Made by a program: the position numbers and the translations under genes. DNA of 64,000 nt from CAVYYW01 sp963772845 (GTDB lineage: Bacteria; Bacillota; Bacilli; Bacillales; Sporolactobacillaceae): positions 1 through 64,000 of the forward strand of contig CAVYYW010000014.1 in NCBI GenBank assembly GCA_963772845.1, given 5' to 3'. Below the pieces are notes generated by a model, which saw only the letters and a program-made list of their open reading frames with translations, did no database searches and had not been told where the DNA came from. Positions 9,166-15,816 of this stretch are shown piece by piece; positions within the stretch are counted from its first letter, which is position 1; each line of letters begins with the position of its first letter.

Positions 9166-9511
9166 GTTTGCTTCCGCCTTCCTTTAATAATTGGTCTAGA
9201 ATACGTTTTGCAAATTCCCAGTTACTTTTGTTTTCAAAATATACCTCATTTCCTTTTTCAGTAATTTTGTAATACTTCCTTCTTCCACCCTGAGTTGCAT
9301 CACCCCAATATGAAGCGATACGGCCATCCTTTTCAAGCCTCTTTAAACTTGAATACATTGTAGCCTCCTTCAGTTCATACTCACCTCCGGAGTTCGAGTG
9401 GATCAATTTTGATATTTCATATCCATACTTATCTCCACTCATCAATAGTTTCAAAATAATTGTGTCTGTATGTCCTCTGAGTAAATCCGAGGAGAGTTTA
9501 TTGTCGGGCAT
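9158..9511 (-). CDS. PadR-family transcriptional regulator
   Basis: A 117-residue winged-helix protein: MSGDKYGYEISKLI, then KEATMYSSLKRLEKDGRI and a wing GGRRKYYKITEKG, followed by a short C-terminal dimerisation helix. This is PadR subfamily 2 in size. It is the first gene of a four-gene operon (regulator, HAAS-pentapeptide protein, ATPase, permease). A good promoter overlapped by a dyad lies just upstream, so self-repression with induction of the transporter is likely. Inducers of such repressors are usually small hydrophobic compounds, but that is inference here. Confidence 0.92.
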   Translation of the reverse strand: MPDNKLSSDLLRGHTDTIILKLLMSGDKYGYEISKLIHSNSGGEYELKEATMYSSLKRLEKDGRIASYWGDATQGGRRKYYKITEKGNEVYFENKSNWEFAKRILDQLLKEGGSKHE

Positions 9512-9531
9512 TATTTCACCTCCATAATAAC

Positions 9532-9575
9532 AATATAATACATATTACTATGACAGTCAATGTAATGTTACAGTA
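9532..9575 (-). promoter_or_regulatory. SigA promoter with overlapping PadR-type operator dyad
   Basis: On the minus strand TTGACT (9555-9560) and TATATT (9532-9537) are spaced by exactly 17 bases. A dyad, TACTATGACA (9546-9555) / TGTTACAGTA (9566-9575) with a 10-base centre, covers the -35 box. This placement fits autorepression by the PadR protein. The dyad is seen directly; binding by this protein is inferred. Confidence 0.65.
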
Positions 9576-9861
9576 AAAATACTATTGCTATAATAAAAGT
9601 GTTTTCATTTATTATATTGCCATTCACCTCGATGTTGTCATTTTTTTAATCGGTATGCTATATCACTTGTGAACTCGATAACGAAAATGAGGAAACCTTT
9701 ACATATCAATGAAAAACTGAGTGTGAAAACTTTGCGATGCGACATTGCAATGACGAATTCAGTGGTTTCCGCCAATCGGTGTTTTTTTTCGATATTACAA
9801 ATGAATAACAATTCATTTTTTACAAGGGGAAAGCCATTTTATGTCGAATTAATAATAAGTA

Positions 9862-9875
9862 TGAAGGCGTTTACA
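9862..9875 (+). promoter_or_regulatory. Probable CcpA site (cre)
   Basis: TGAAGGCGTTTACA agrees with the cre consensus TGWAANCGNTNWCA at 13 of 14 positions. It lies 58 bases before the fadH-like start, so catabolite control of that gene is likely. The remainder of 9576-9932 shows no supported gene. Confidence 0.55.
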
Positions 9876-9932
9876 TGATCTTGAAACTCATTGTGAGAAT
9901 AAATACAGAGACAATCAGGGAGGAGAGTTATT

Positions 9933-11897
9933 ATGCTGAATCATCTGTTTGAGCCTGTTAATATAGGGAAACTCCGTCTAGATAACCGGGTAATCATGGG
10001 TTCCATGCATGTGGGTTTGGAAGGTGAAGAAGATGGAGAACGAGCTCTAAAAACTTTTTATACCGAGCGGGGGAAGCCGGGAGGTCCGGCTTTAATCATT
10101 ACCGGGGGCATTTCTGTTTCTTTAGAAGGAGAAGGCGGGCCGAATTTTCTTGGTTTTTACCGGAGAAAAGACTGCGACTTGATGGAACGTCTGACCCAGT
10201 CCGTTCATCAAGCAGGAGGGAAAATAGCGGCCCAGCTTTTCCATGCAGGGCGGTATGCTTATCCTGAGATAACAGGTAAAGAGGCTGTTGCTCCCTCGGC
10301 AATCAAATCGGCGATTCATCGCCATACGCCAAAAGCACTTGAGGAAGATGAAATTGAAAGACTGATCAGCGCTTTTGCAGACAGTGCCAAACAAGCTCAG
10401 GTTCTTGGCTTTGATGCTGTAGAAATCATGGGTTCAGAAGGATACTTAATCAACCAGTTTGTTTCACCAGCTGCAAATAAGAGAACGGATAAATGGGGAG
10501 GATCATTGGAAAATCGGCTCCGGTTTCCGCTTGAAGTTCTGCAGGCAGTGCGGCAGAGAACTGGGGCAGATTACCCGGTTATTTTCAGGATGTCAGGTGA
10601 AGATTTAATGCCGAATAGCACCACAGAGGAGGAAACCGTGGAATGGGCCAGGCAGATTGAAAAACATGGCGGAGATGCACTGAATATTGGCATCGGCTGG
10701 CATGAATCACAAGTGCCAACGATTTCAACCATGGTGCCGAGGGCAGGATTTATTCATATTGCAAAAGCATTTAAAGAAAAAATCAACATACCTGTTATCG
10801 GCAGTAACCGCATTAATGATCCGGTTCTGGCGAATGACCTGTTAAAGCGAGAGTACTGCGATATTATCTCCATGGCAAGGCCGTTTCTTGCAGATCCGGA
10901 TCTTTTACAGAAAGCTGCCAAAGGCTCCCTCGCAAGTATCAATACCTGTGTCGCTTGTAATCAGGCATGTCTGGATCACGCGTTTGAAGGTAAGCCTGCT
11001 TCGTGCATTGTTAACCCGTTGACCGGAAGAGAGCACCGGTGGACGCTGAAGACAGAAGCTAAACCAAAAAAGGTTGCAGTTCTTGGAGCGGGTGTTGCGG
11101 GATTGGAAGCAGCGAGAGCTTTAGGTGAATCCGGGGATGCGGTGACGTTGTTTGAAGCGGCTGACAAAATAGGAGGGCATCTGAGACTTGCAAAAGAGGT
11201 GCCGGGGAAAGAAGAATTTAGTGAGACGCTGCGGTATTATCATCATGAGCTGCGCAGGTTGAAAACGGAGCTGGTTTTTAATTCTAAGCCATCGCCGCAG
11301 TATCTGATCAGTGAAGGCTTTGATCATGTGGTCATTGCTGTAGGCGTTAAAGCGAGGATTCCGGATATAGACGGAATTAATCACCCGAAAGTCGTTTACT
11401 ACAATGATGTATTAAATGGAAAAGCTACTGTTGGTGAAAAGGTGGTTATTATCGGTGCAGGTGGTATTGGCTGTGATACTGCGCATTATTTAATCAATAA
11501 GAAAAAGCATGATATAACGATGTTGAGAAGAAAAGGACGGATCGGGCAAGGGCTTGGCAAAACAACCCGCTGGGCGCTAATTAAGTATCTAATGGAAAAT
11601 GGCGTTCAATATGCTTCAGACCTTACCTACGAAAAAATTAATGATAATGGCTTGACTCTTCAACTTAACGAGGAAGGGGGGAAAATCAAAAAAACAATTC
11701 AAGCGGACACCATTATTATTGCAGCAGGACAGGAATCTTTGGAATGGGATTCCAAAACCTTGTTTGATGCTGGAATAGAGGTCTCTATCATCGGTGGAGC
11801 AAAACTCGCCGGAGAACTGGACGCGAAAAGGGCAATCTTTGAAGGTGCAAGCCTAGCATATATAAACAAACCAGCAGCTGTTTCCTCGATGAGATAG
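9933..11897 (+). CDS. fadH: NADH:flavin oxidoreductase / 2,4-dienoyl-CoA reductase-like enzyme
   Basis: A 654-residue enzyme with the architecture of bacterial 2,4-dienoyl-CoA reductase. It has an N-terminal FMN TIM barrel (Old Yellow Enzyme family, residues about 1-330), a cysteine cluster for a [4Fe-4S] centre (CVACNQACLDH, then CIVNP, near residues 338-358), and a C-terminal FAD/NAD(P) domain. The C-terminal domain has the dinucleotide motif VLGAGVAGLEAARALGESG near 384 and VVIIGAGGIGCDTA near 508. The family reduces 2,4-dienoyl-CoA during beta-oxidation of polyunsaturated acids, but related enzymes act on other enones or trimethylamine. The symbol fadH is therefore provisional. GGGAGGAG precedes ATG at 9933, and a cre-like site lies upstream. 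Confidence 0.75.
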   Translation: MLNHLFEPVNIGKLRLDNRVIMGSMHVGLEGEEDGERALKTFYTERGKPGGPALIITGGISVSLEGEGGPNFLGFYRRKDCDLMERLTQSVHQAGGKIAAQLFHAGRYAYPEITGKEAVAPSAIKSAIHRHTPKALEEDEIERLISAFADSAKQAQVLGFDAVEIMGSEGYLINQFVSPAANKRTDKWGGSLENRLRFPLEVLQAVRQRTGADYPVIFRMSGEDLMPNSTTEEETVEWARQIEKHGGDALNIGIGWHESQVPTISTMVPRAGFIHIAKAFKEKINIPVIGSNRINDPVLANDLLKREYCDIISMARPFLADPDLLQKAAKGSLASINTCVACNQACLDHAFEGKPASCIVNPLTGREHRWTLKTEAKPKKVAVLGAGVAGLEAARALGESGDAVTLFEAADKIGGHLRLAKEVPGKEEFSETLRYYHHELRRLKTELVFNSKPSPQYLISEGFDHVVIAVGVKARIPDIDGINHPKVVYYNDVLNGKATVGEKVVIIGAGGIGCDTAHYLINKKKHDITMLRRKGRIGQGLGKTTRWALIKYLMENGVQYASDLTYEKINDNGLTLQLNEEGGKIKKTIQADTIIIAAGQESLEWDSKTLFDAGIEVSIIGGAKLAGELDAKRAIFEGASLAYINKPAAVSSMR

Positions 11898-11921
11898 ACA
11901 GCACAGTGTGAAAATAAAAGG

Positions 11922-11953
11922 AAGCGTGCCGACTCTTTAGAATCGGCACGCTT
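11922..11953. terminator. Bidirectional terminator between fadH-like gene and gntK
   Basis: Perfect 11-bp stem AAGCGTGCCGA / TCGGCACGCTT with flanking A and T runs, between two convergent genes. Confidence 0.9.
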
Positions 11954-11971
11954 TTATTAGACTTAACATTT

Positions 11972-13510
11972 TTAGTGATTTTTTTGAAACTCAGCAATCC
12001 GGTCATAGTCTTCCGTCATCTTACGGGAAATCGATAAATAAATTCCCATTAAATCTTCGTACACAGGAACATTTTCCTGCTGAGGGATGTGCGAGTGAGT
12101 TTCTCCAACCATCTCTTTAACGACGGATAGTGAATCGACCTCTCCAAGCGCATAAAGACCGAGCACCGCGGCTCCAAGGCAGGAGCTCTCAAAGCTTTCC
12201 GGCACCATTACTTTCTGATTGAATATATCAGCCATAATCTGCCGCCATAATTCAGAGCGTGCAAAGCCTCCCGTAGCCTGGATGCTCTTAGGCATGCCGA
12301 TCAGTTCCTGCAAGGCGAGCATCACACTGTAAAGATTGAACATGACCCCTTCCATCACGGCTCTAATCATATGTTCACGAGTGTGATTCAAAGCAAATCC
12401 AAAGAATGAGCCTCGCGCATTCGCATTCCATAATGGCGCGCGTTCACCAGAAAAATAAGGGTGAAAGATCAAGCCATCTGATCCTGCTGGAATATTTTCT
12501 GCTTTCTGGGTAATCAAATCATAGGGATCAGCACCCGTTTCGTCGGCAATTCGCTGCTCTTTTTCGCCAAGCTGTTCTTTAAGCCATCTCAGAATCATTC
12601 CGCCGTTATTCACAGGCCCGCCGATGACCCAGTGATCTTCAGTTAGGGCATAACAAAATGTCCTTCCTTTCGGATCTGTGCGCGGTTTATTATTAACTGT
12701 ACGAATCGCACCGCTTGTCCCAATAGTAAGGGCAACAACGCCAGGCTCAATAGCATTCACGCCAAGATTAGAGAGCACTCCGTCGCTGGCCCCGATAATA
12801 AATGGCGTTTCCTTGTTCAAACCTAAGGAGTCAGCTGTTTTTTCCTGAAGTGTATTCATTGAGTGTGTCGTAGGGACAGGTGCAGAAAGCTGATCGTTAC
12901 TTATCCCTAGCAGATTCAAAGCTTCTTCGTCCCAGGCAAGATTTTCTAAATGAAACATACCTGTTGCTGAAGCAATCGAGTAATCAACAACATATTCATT
13001 AAATAATTTGTAGAAGACATATTCTTTGATCCCGATAAATTTAGCAGTTTGCTTGAACAAATCAGGCTTGTCGTGCTTCAGCCAAAAGATTTTTGATAGA
13101 GGGGACATGGGATGAATAGGGGTCCCGGTTCTTAAGTAGATCTCATGACCATTGTGTTCTTTTTTTATTTTCTCAGCGTAAGGTTCACTGCGGCTATCCG
13201 CCCATGTAATGCTTTCTGTTAAAGGGTTTCCCGTTGAATCAACAGCGATAAGGCTGTGCATGGCCGAACTGAAAGAGATAAAGCCGAGTTCCTCGGGCTG
13301 AATGATTTTTTTGTCCATAATTTCACGGATAACTTGATTGACAGCTTTGACAATATCATCCGGATGCTGCTCAGCTACAGAGGGGGAAGGACTATTAAGG
13401 GGATAACCGGCAGCTGATTGCGTCAAAATTTTTCCTTCTTTTGAAAATAATACAGCTTTTGTACTGGTTGTCCCAATGTCCACACCCATCATATATTTTG
13501 TATGTGTCAT
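11972..13510 (-). CDS. gntK: Gluconokinase (FGGY family)
   Basis: A 512-residue FGGY sugar kinase that phosphorylates gluconate to 6-phosphogluconate with ATP. The N-terminal phosphate motif is MGVDIGTTSTKAVLF. The second domain begins near PFIIGASDGVLSNLG and TIGTSGAIR, and the C-terminal ATP-binding motif is QATGGFARSELW. Length and sequence fit GntK of Bacilli closely, with GSFFGFALNHTREHMIRAVM as an FGGY-type signature. No gluconate permease, GntR regulator or 6-phosphogluconate dehydrogenase gene is next to it, unlike the gntRKPZ operon of B. subtilis. Xylulose or other sugar kinases of this family are less likely alternatives. The ATG at 13510 follows AAAAGAGGATG. Confidence 0.85.
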   Translation of the reverse strand: MTHTKYMMGVDIGTTSTKAVLFSKEGKILTQSAAGYPLNSPSPSVAEQHPDDIVKAVNQVIREIMDKKIIQPEELGFISFSSAMHSLIAVDSTGNPLTESITWADSRSEPYAEKIKKEHNGHEIYLRTGTPIHPMSPLSKIFWLKHDKPDLFKQTAKFIGIKEYVFYKLFNEYVVDYSIASATGMFHLENLAWDEEALNLLGISNDQLSAPVPTTHSMNTLQEKTADSLGLNKETPFIIGASDGVLSNLGVNAIEPGVVALTIGTSGAIRTVNNKPRTDPKGRTFCYALTEDHWVIGGPVNNGGMILRWLKEQLGEKEQRIADETGADPYDLITQKAENIPAGSDGLIFHPYFSGERAPLWNANARGSFFGFALNHTREHMIRAVMEGVMFNLYSVMLALQELIGMPKSIQATGGFARSELWRQIMADIFNQKVMVPESFESSCLGAAVLGLYALGEVDSLSVVKEMVGETHSHIPQQENVPVYEDLMGIYLSISRKMTEDYDRIAEFQKNH

Positions 13511-13550
13511 TTTTCATCCTCTTTTCTGATTCCCTGATGTCAAATTCAAA

Positions 13551-13570
13551 AGCCCGCCATATGGCGAGCT
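13551..13570 (-). promoter_or_regulatory. Palindrome / short hairpin in the gntK leader
   Basis: AGCCCGCCATATGGCGAGCT is a 20-base palindrome with one mismatched pair. Read on the gntK strand it is followed by TTTTGAATTTG. It lies about 40 bases before the gntK start and could be an operator or a weak attenuator hairpin; I cannot decide between them. Confidence 0.35.
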
Positions 13571-13690
13571 GCAGAAGCGTTTACTCTATTATATACCTTA
13601 CTTAGATTATCACATTCCCGGTTAAAATTAAAATGATTGTTGTTGGATATTAAAGATCTATAAAGATAAAAAGAGCCCGTTAAAAGACAG

Positions 13691-14005
13691 GTCACTGAAA
13701 AAGTTCTTCGGTGACGTCATGCCTGTTGATTTCGCTCTAGGCTGCTCGCTTTCCACGGGCACGACCTCAGCTAACTTAGGCGTGTATTTTTGTGCGCCAA
13801 AGTGGATCTTCGGATGCGTGCTGTTCCCGAGGGAGTCTCGCACCTTCTGCTTCAATTAACATGTTTGTTGCTTGATGATTCCCTTCAGTAGTCATTTGTG
13901 GCTACAGAAATTCGGCGACCATCAGCTGATCAGGCAGCGTCTCAAATTTTCATCAGCACAGCCGAGTGAAAGTGGAGGAGCCTTTAGATGGACTTTTTCA
14001 GCGAT
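13691..14005 (+). repeat. Dispersed repeat copy with inverted terminal sequences
   Basis: A single complete-looking copy of the repeat family. Its left end GTCACTGAAAAAGTTC is mirrored at the right end by GACTTTTTCAGCGAT. Inside are the family core (from 13723), the arm AACTTAGGCG with its partner CGCCAAAGTGG, GGAGTCTCGCACC at about 13832, and the right-hand segment CATCAGCTGATCAGG with TCTCAAATTTTC. No protein gene is supported. The right end touches the terminator of the formate transporter gene. Confidence 0.75.
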
Positions 14006-14015
14006 CTTTTAAAAA

Positions 14016-14053
14016 AAGCAAACCCTTTTCCGCACATGGAAAAGGGTTTGCTT
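14016..14053 (-). terminator. Terminator of the formate/nitrite transporter gene
   Basis: Near-perfect 16-bp stem AAGCAAACCCTTTTCC / GGAAAAGGGTTTGCTT around GCACAT, with T run on the minus strand. Confidence 0.9.
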
Positions 14054-14066
14054 AAATAATGAACAC

Positions 14067-14882
14067 TTACGCGTTTCTGCGCTTGTTGATTTCTTCATGA
14101 TTTGCTTTTCTATCAAATGCACCCGGGAATGCAAGGAAATAGGCAAGCCCGACAAAAATAGCTCCTCCAACAGCGTTGCCAAGAAATACAGCAACAAAGT
14201 TCGGGAAATAATCGGCCCATGTTAGATGACCTGAGAAAATTGCTGCAGGTATAACAAACATATTAGCCACAACGTGCTGAAAGCCAATAGCGACAAATGC
14301 CATGATCGGAAACCAGATTCCAAGGATTTTTCCGGCAAAATCTTTTGCTCCATAAGCCAGCCATACAGCAAGAGCGACAAGCCAGTTACAGCCAATTGCA
14401 GAGATAAATGATTGCAGAAAATTTTCATCCACTTTTGCTGTAGCAATCGCCACGGTTTTATCTAGGAAAGGTCCAGTTTCAGTCAAACCAACAACATGAC
14501 CAAAGAAATAAGCAACAAAAATGGAGCCTATAAAGTTTGCAATAAGAATAATCAACCAGTTCTTAATAACGGCTCCAAAAGAAATTTTCTTTGCAAACCA
14601 TGCAAGAGGAAGCGTCATCATATTCCCGGTAAGAAGTTCACCGCCTGCTAGAACAACTAAGATGAGCCCAACAGGGAAAACAGAGGCGCCTATAAATCCT
14701 GAAAAAGATCCCCAATCCTTTGGCATACTGCCTGTCACACGAATGTCCAGCAAGAAACCGATCGCAATAAATGCACCAGCCAGAAACCCTAGCACCCACA
14801 GAGCTGTCATAGAAGTTTTTGACTTCTTCAGTCCCGTTTCGGCTGAGATTTCCGTAATTTCCTGAGGTGATAAAAATGTCAC
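14067..14882 (-). CDS. Formate/nitrite transporter family channel (YrhG/FocA-like)
   Basis: A 271-residue protein with six hydrophobic segments of the FNT fold, a pentameric channel for formate or nitrite. Family features are GASVFPVGLILVVLAGGELLTGN near residue 85 and CNWLVALAVWLAYGAKDFAGK near 168, followed by VANMFVIP with the half-membrane loop. The gene sits next to a DUF2294 gene and a formate dehydrogenase gene, so formate is the likely substrate, as for YrhG in B. subtilis. The GTG at 14882 follows AGGGGG. A terminator-like hairpin lies in its leader (14916-14967), suggesting attenuation. Direction of transport cannot be read from sequence. Confidence 0.85.
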   Translation of the reverse strand: MTFLSPQEITEISAETGLKKSKTSMTALWVLGFLAGAFIAIGFLLDIRVTGSMPKDWGSFSGFIGASVFPVGLILVVLAGGELLTGNMMTLPLAWFAKKISFGAVIKNWLIILIANFIGSIFVAYFFGHVVGLTETGPFLDKTVAIATAKVDENFLQSFISAIGCNWLVALAVWLAYGAKDFAGKILGIWFPIMAFVAIGFQHVVANMFVIPAAIFSGHLTWADYFPNFVAVFLGNAVGGAIFVGLAYFLAFPGAFDRKANHEEINKRRNA

Positions 14883-14907
14883 AATACTAACCCCCTAATA
14901 ATTTTTT

Positions 14908-14967
14908 ATATAAAAAACCAGCATAAACCAGGCTCTGCAGGGTAGCAGAACGAGGAATATGCTGGTT
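14908..14967 (-). promoter_or_regulatory. Structured leader with terminator before the formate transporter
   Basis: On the minus strand AACCAGCATA and TATGCTGGTT pair perfectly over 10 bp. They enclose a second stem (TTCTGC / GCAGAG) and are followed directly by TTTTTTAT. The hairpin ends about 30 bases before the GTG start, so it can stop transcription ahead of the gene. It may instead end a transcript from upstream, but the upstream DUF2294 gene stops some 200 bases earlier. Confidence 0.55.
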
Positions 14968-15171
14968 AATCCGCTTACAATCCATATAAGTGAATCAATG
15001 TTTGCATAGTCTTATTAAGAAAAAGGCAACGCAATTATCCTTACGCGCACTTCTTTTAATAGTTAAATATATTCAGAGAAATAGGATAAATACGTTAAAT
15101 CATCAAGAGCATGGAAACTTGATTTTCTTTAGTTTAATCGAACGTTCACAAAACTGTCAATAACCAATGTG

Positions 15172-15522
15172 TTAGTGATCCATTTTGATTGGCTTCTCAA
15201 AAATAAAGACGGAGACAGCCATATCTTCTTCGACTTTGATATCCGAAAACAGGTGGACGAGTTTTGAACCGGCAATGTCTTCAAGACCATCAGGGACTTT
15301 GTCCTTGTATACATCCTGAATCATCTGGGTTCTGGCATTATGTATGATCTGTTCGCCATCCGATCCGCTTGCTATAAATTTTTCTGTTGGCGTAAAATTC
15401 CCATGCATTGTGGTGATGGCCATGTTATCAACAAACCGCGTGTATATACGTTCAGGTCCTTTTCCAAAAATGGTTTTTCGTACTTTGCGTATGATGTCAT
15501 TAAAAGCCATTTCTTTTTTCAA
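15172..15522 (-). CDS. DUF2294 protein (YrhF-like)
   Basis: A 116-residue protein of the DUF2294 family, recognised from KGPERIYTRFVDNMAITTMHG and the ending VAVSVFIFE-like segment. Its biochemical role is not established. In B. subtilis the homologue YrhF is encoded with formate dehydrogenase YrhE and transporter YrhG, and the same neighbours are present here, with the dehydrogenase divergent. The TTG start at 15522 lies seven bases after GGTGGTG; an ATG at 15510 has a weaker site. No membrane segment or signal peptide is seen. The interval 14968-15171 has no supported gene. Confidence 0.8.
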   Translation of the reverse strand: MKKEMAFNDIIRKVRKTIFGKGPERIYTRFVDNMAITTMHGNFTPTEKFIASGSDGEQIIHNARTQMIQDVYKDKVPDGLEDIAGSKLVHLFSDIKVEEDMAVSVFIFEKPIKMDH

Positions 15523-15590
15523 TCCGCTTCACCACCGTTCTTTAAAGCTACTATACAACACAATAAAGCGGTCTCAAAATAATTTGACCG

Positions 15591-15620
15591 TTGTATTTTA
15601 GTTAAGCTTAGGCGTATAAT
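15591..15620 (+). promoter_or_regulatory. Promoter of the formate dehydrogenase gene
   Basis: TTGTAT (15591-15596) and a consensus TATAAT (15615-15620) with an 18-base spacer. The implied start near 15627 gives a leader of about 190 bases before the ATG at 15817. Confidence 0.55.
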
Positions 15621-15626
15621 TATGTC

Positions 15627-15785
15627 GTTAAGCCACGAAACGGATAAATGGCGGCCTGATATGCTGAATGTCAGACTTCTATTTTCATTTCAGGCGGATT
15701 GATGAATTAGTAAGAAACTGCTAATCAATTACTCCACCACATGACTGCCCCATTTTATTTGGGGCGGCCAGTGGTGGTTTTTTTA
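15627..15785 (+). promoter_or_regulatory. Structured leader with terminator before formate dehydrogenase
   Basis: The leader holds several possible stems. CTGATAT / ATGTCAG pair around GCTGA near 15655-15675, and TTGAT...ATCAA enclose TAG...CTA near 15698-15728. At 15734-15785 is a strong terminator: CCACCAC / GTGGTGG enclosing GCCCC / GGGGC, followed by seven T. Its place between promoter and start shows that expression is controlled by premature termination. I do not recognise the upper part as a known riboswitch class. Confidence 0.6.
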
Positions 15786-15816
15786 TGTCTTATTTTAAAA
15801 GAAGAGGAGCCTTGAG

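Noticed and set aside
9669..9878. A 69-codon frame between padR and the fadH-like gene
   Set aside because: No ribosome site, no recognisable features; the cre-like site lies inside it.
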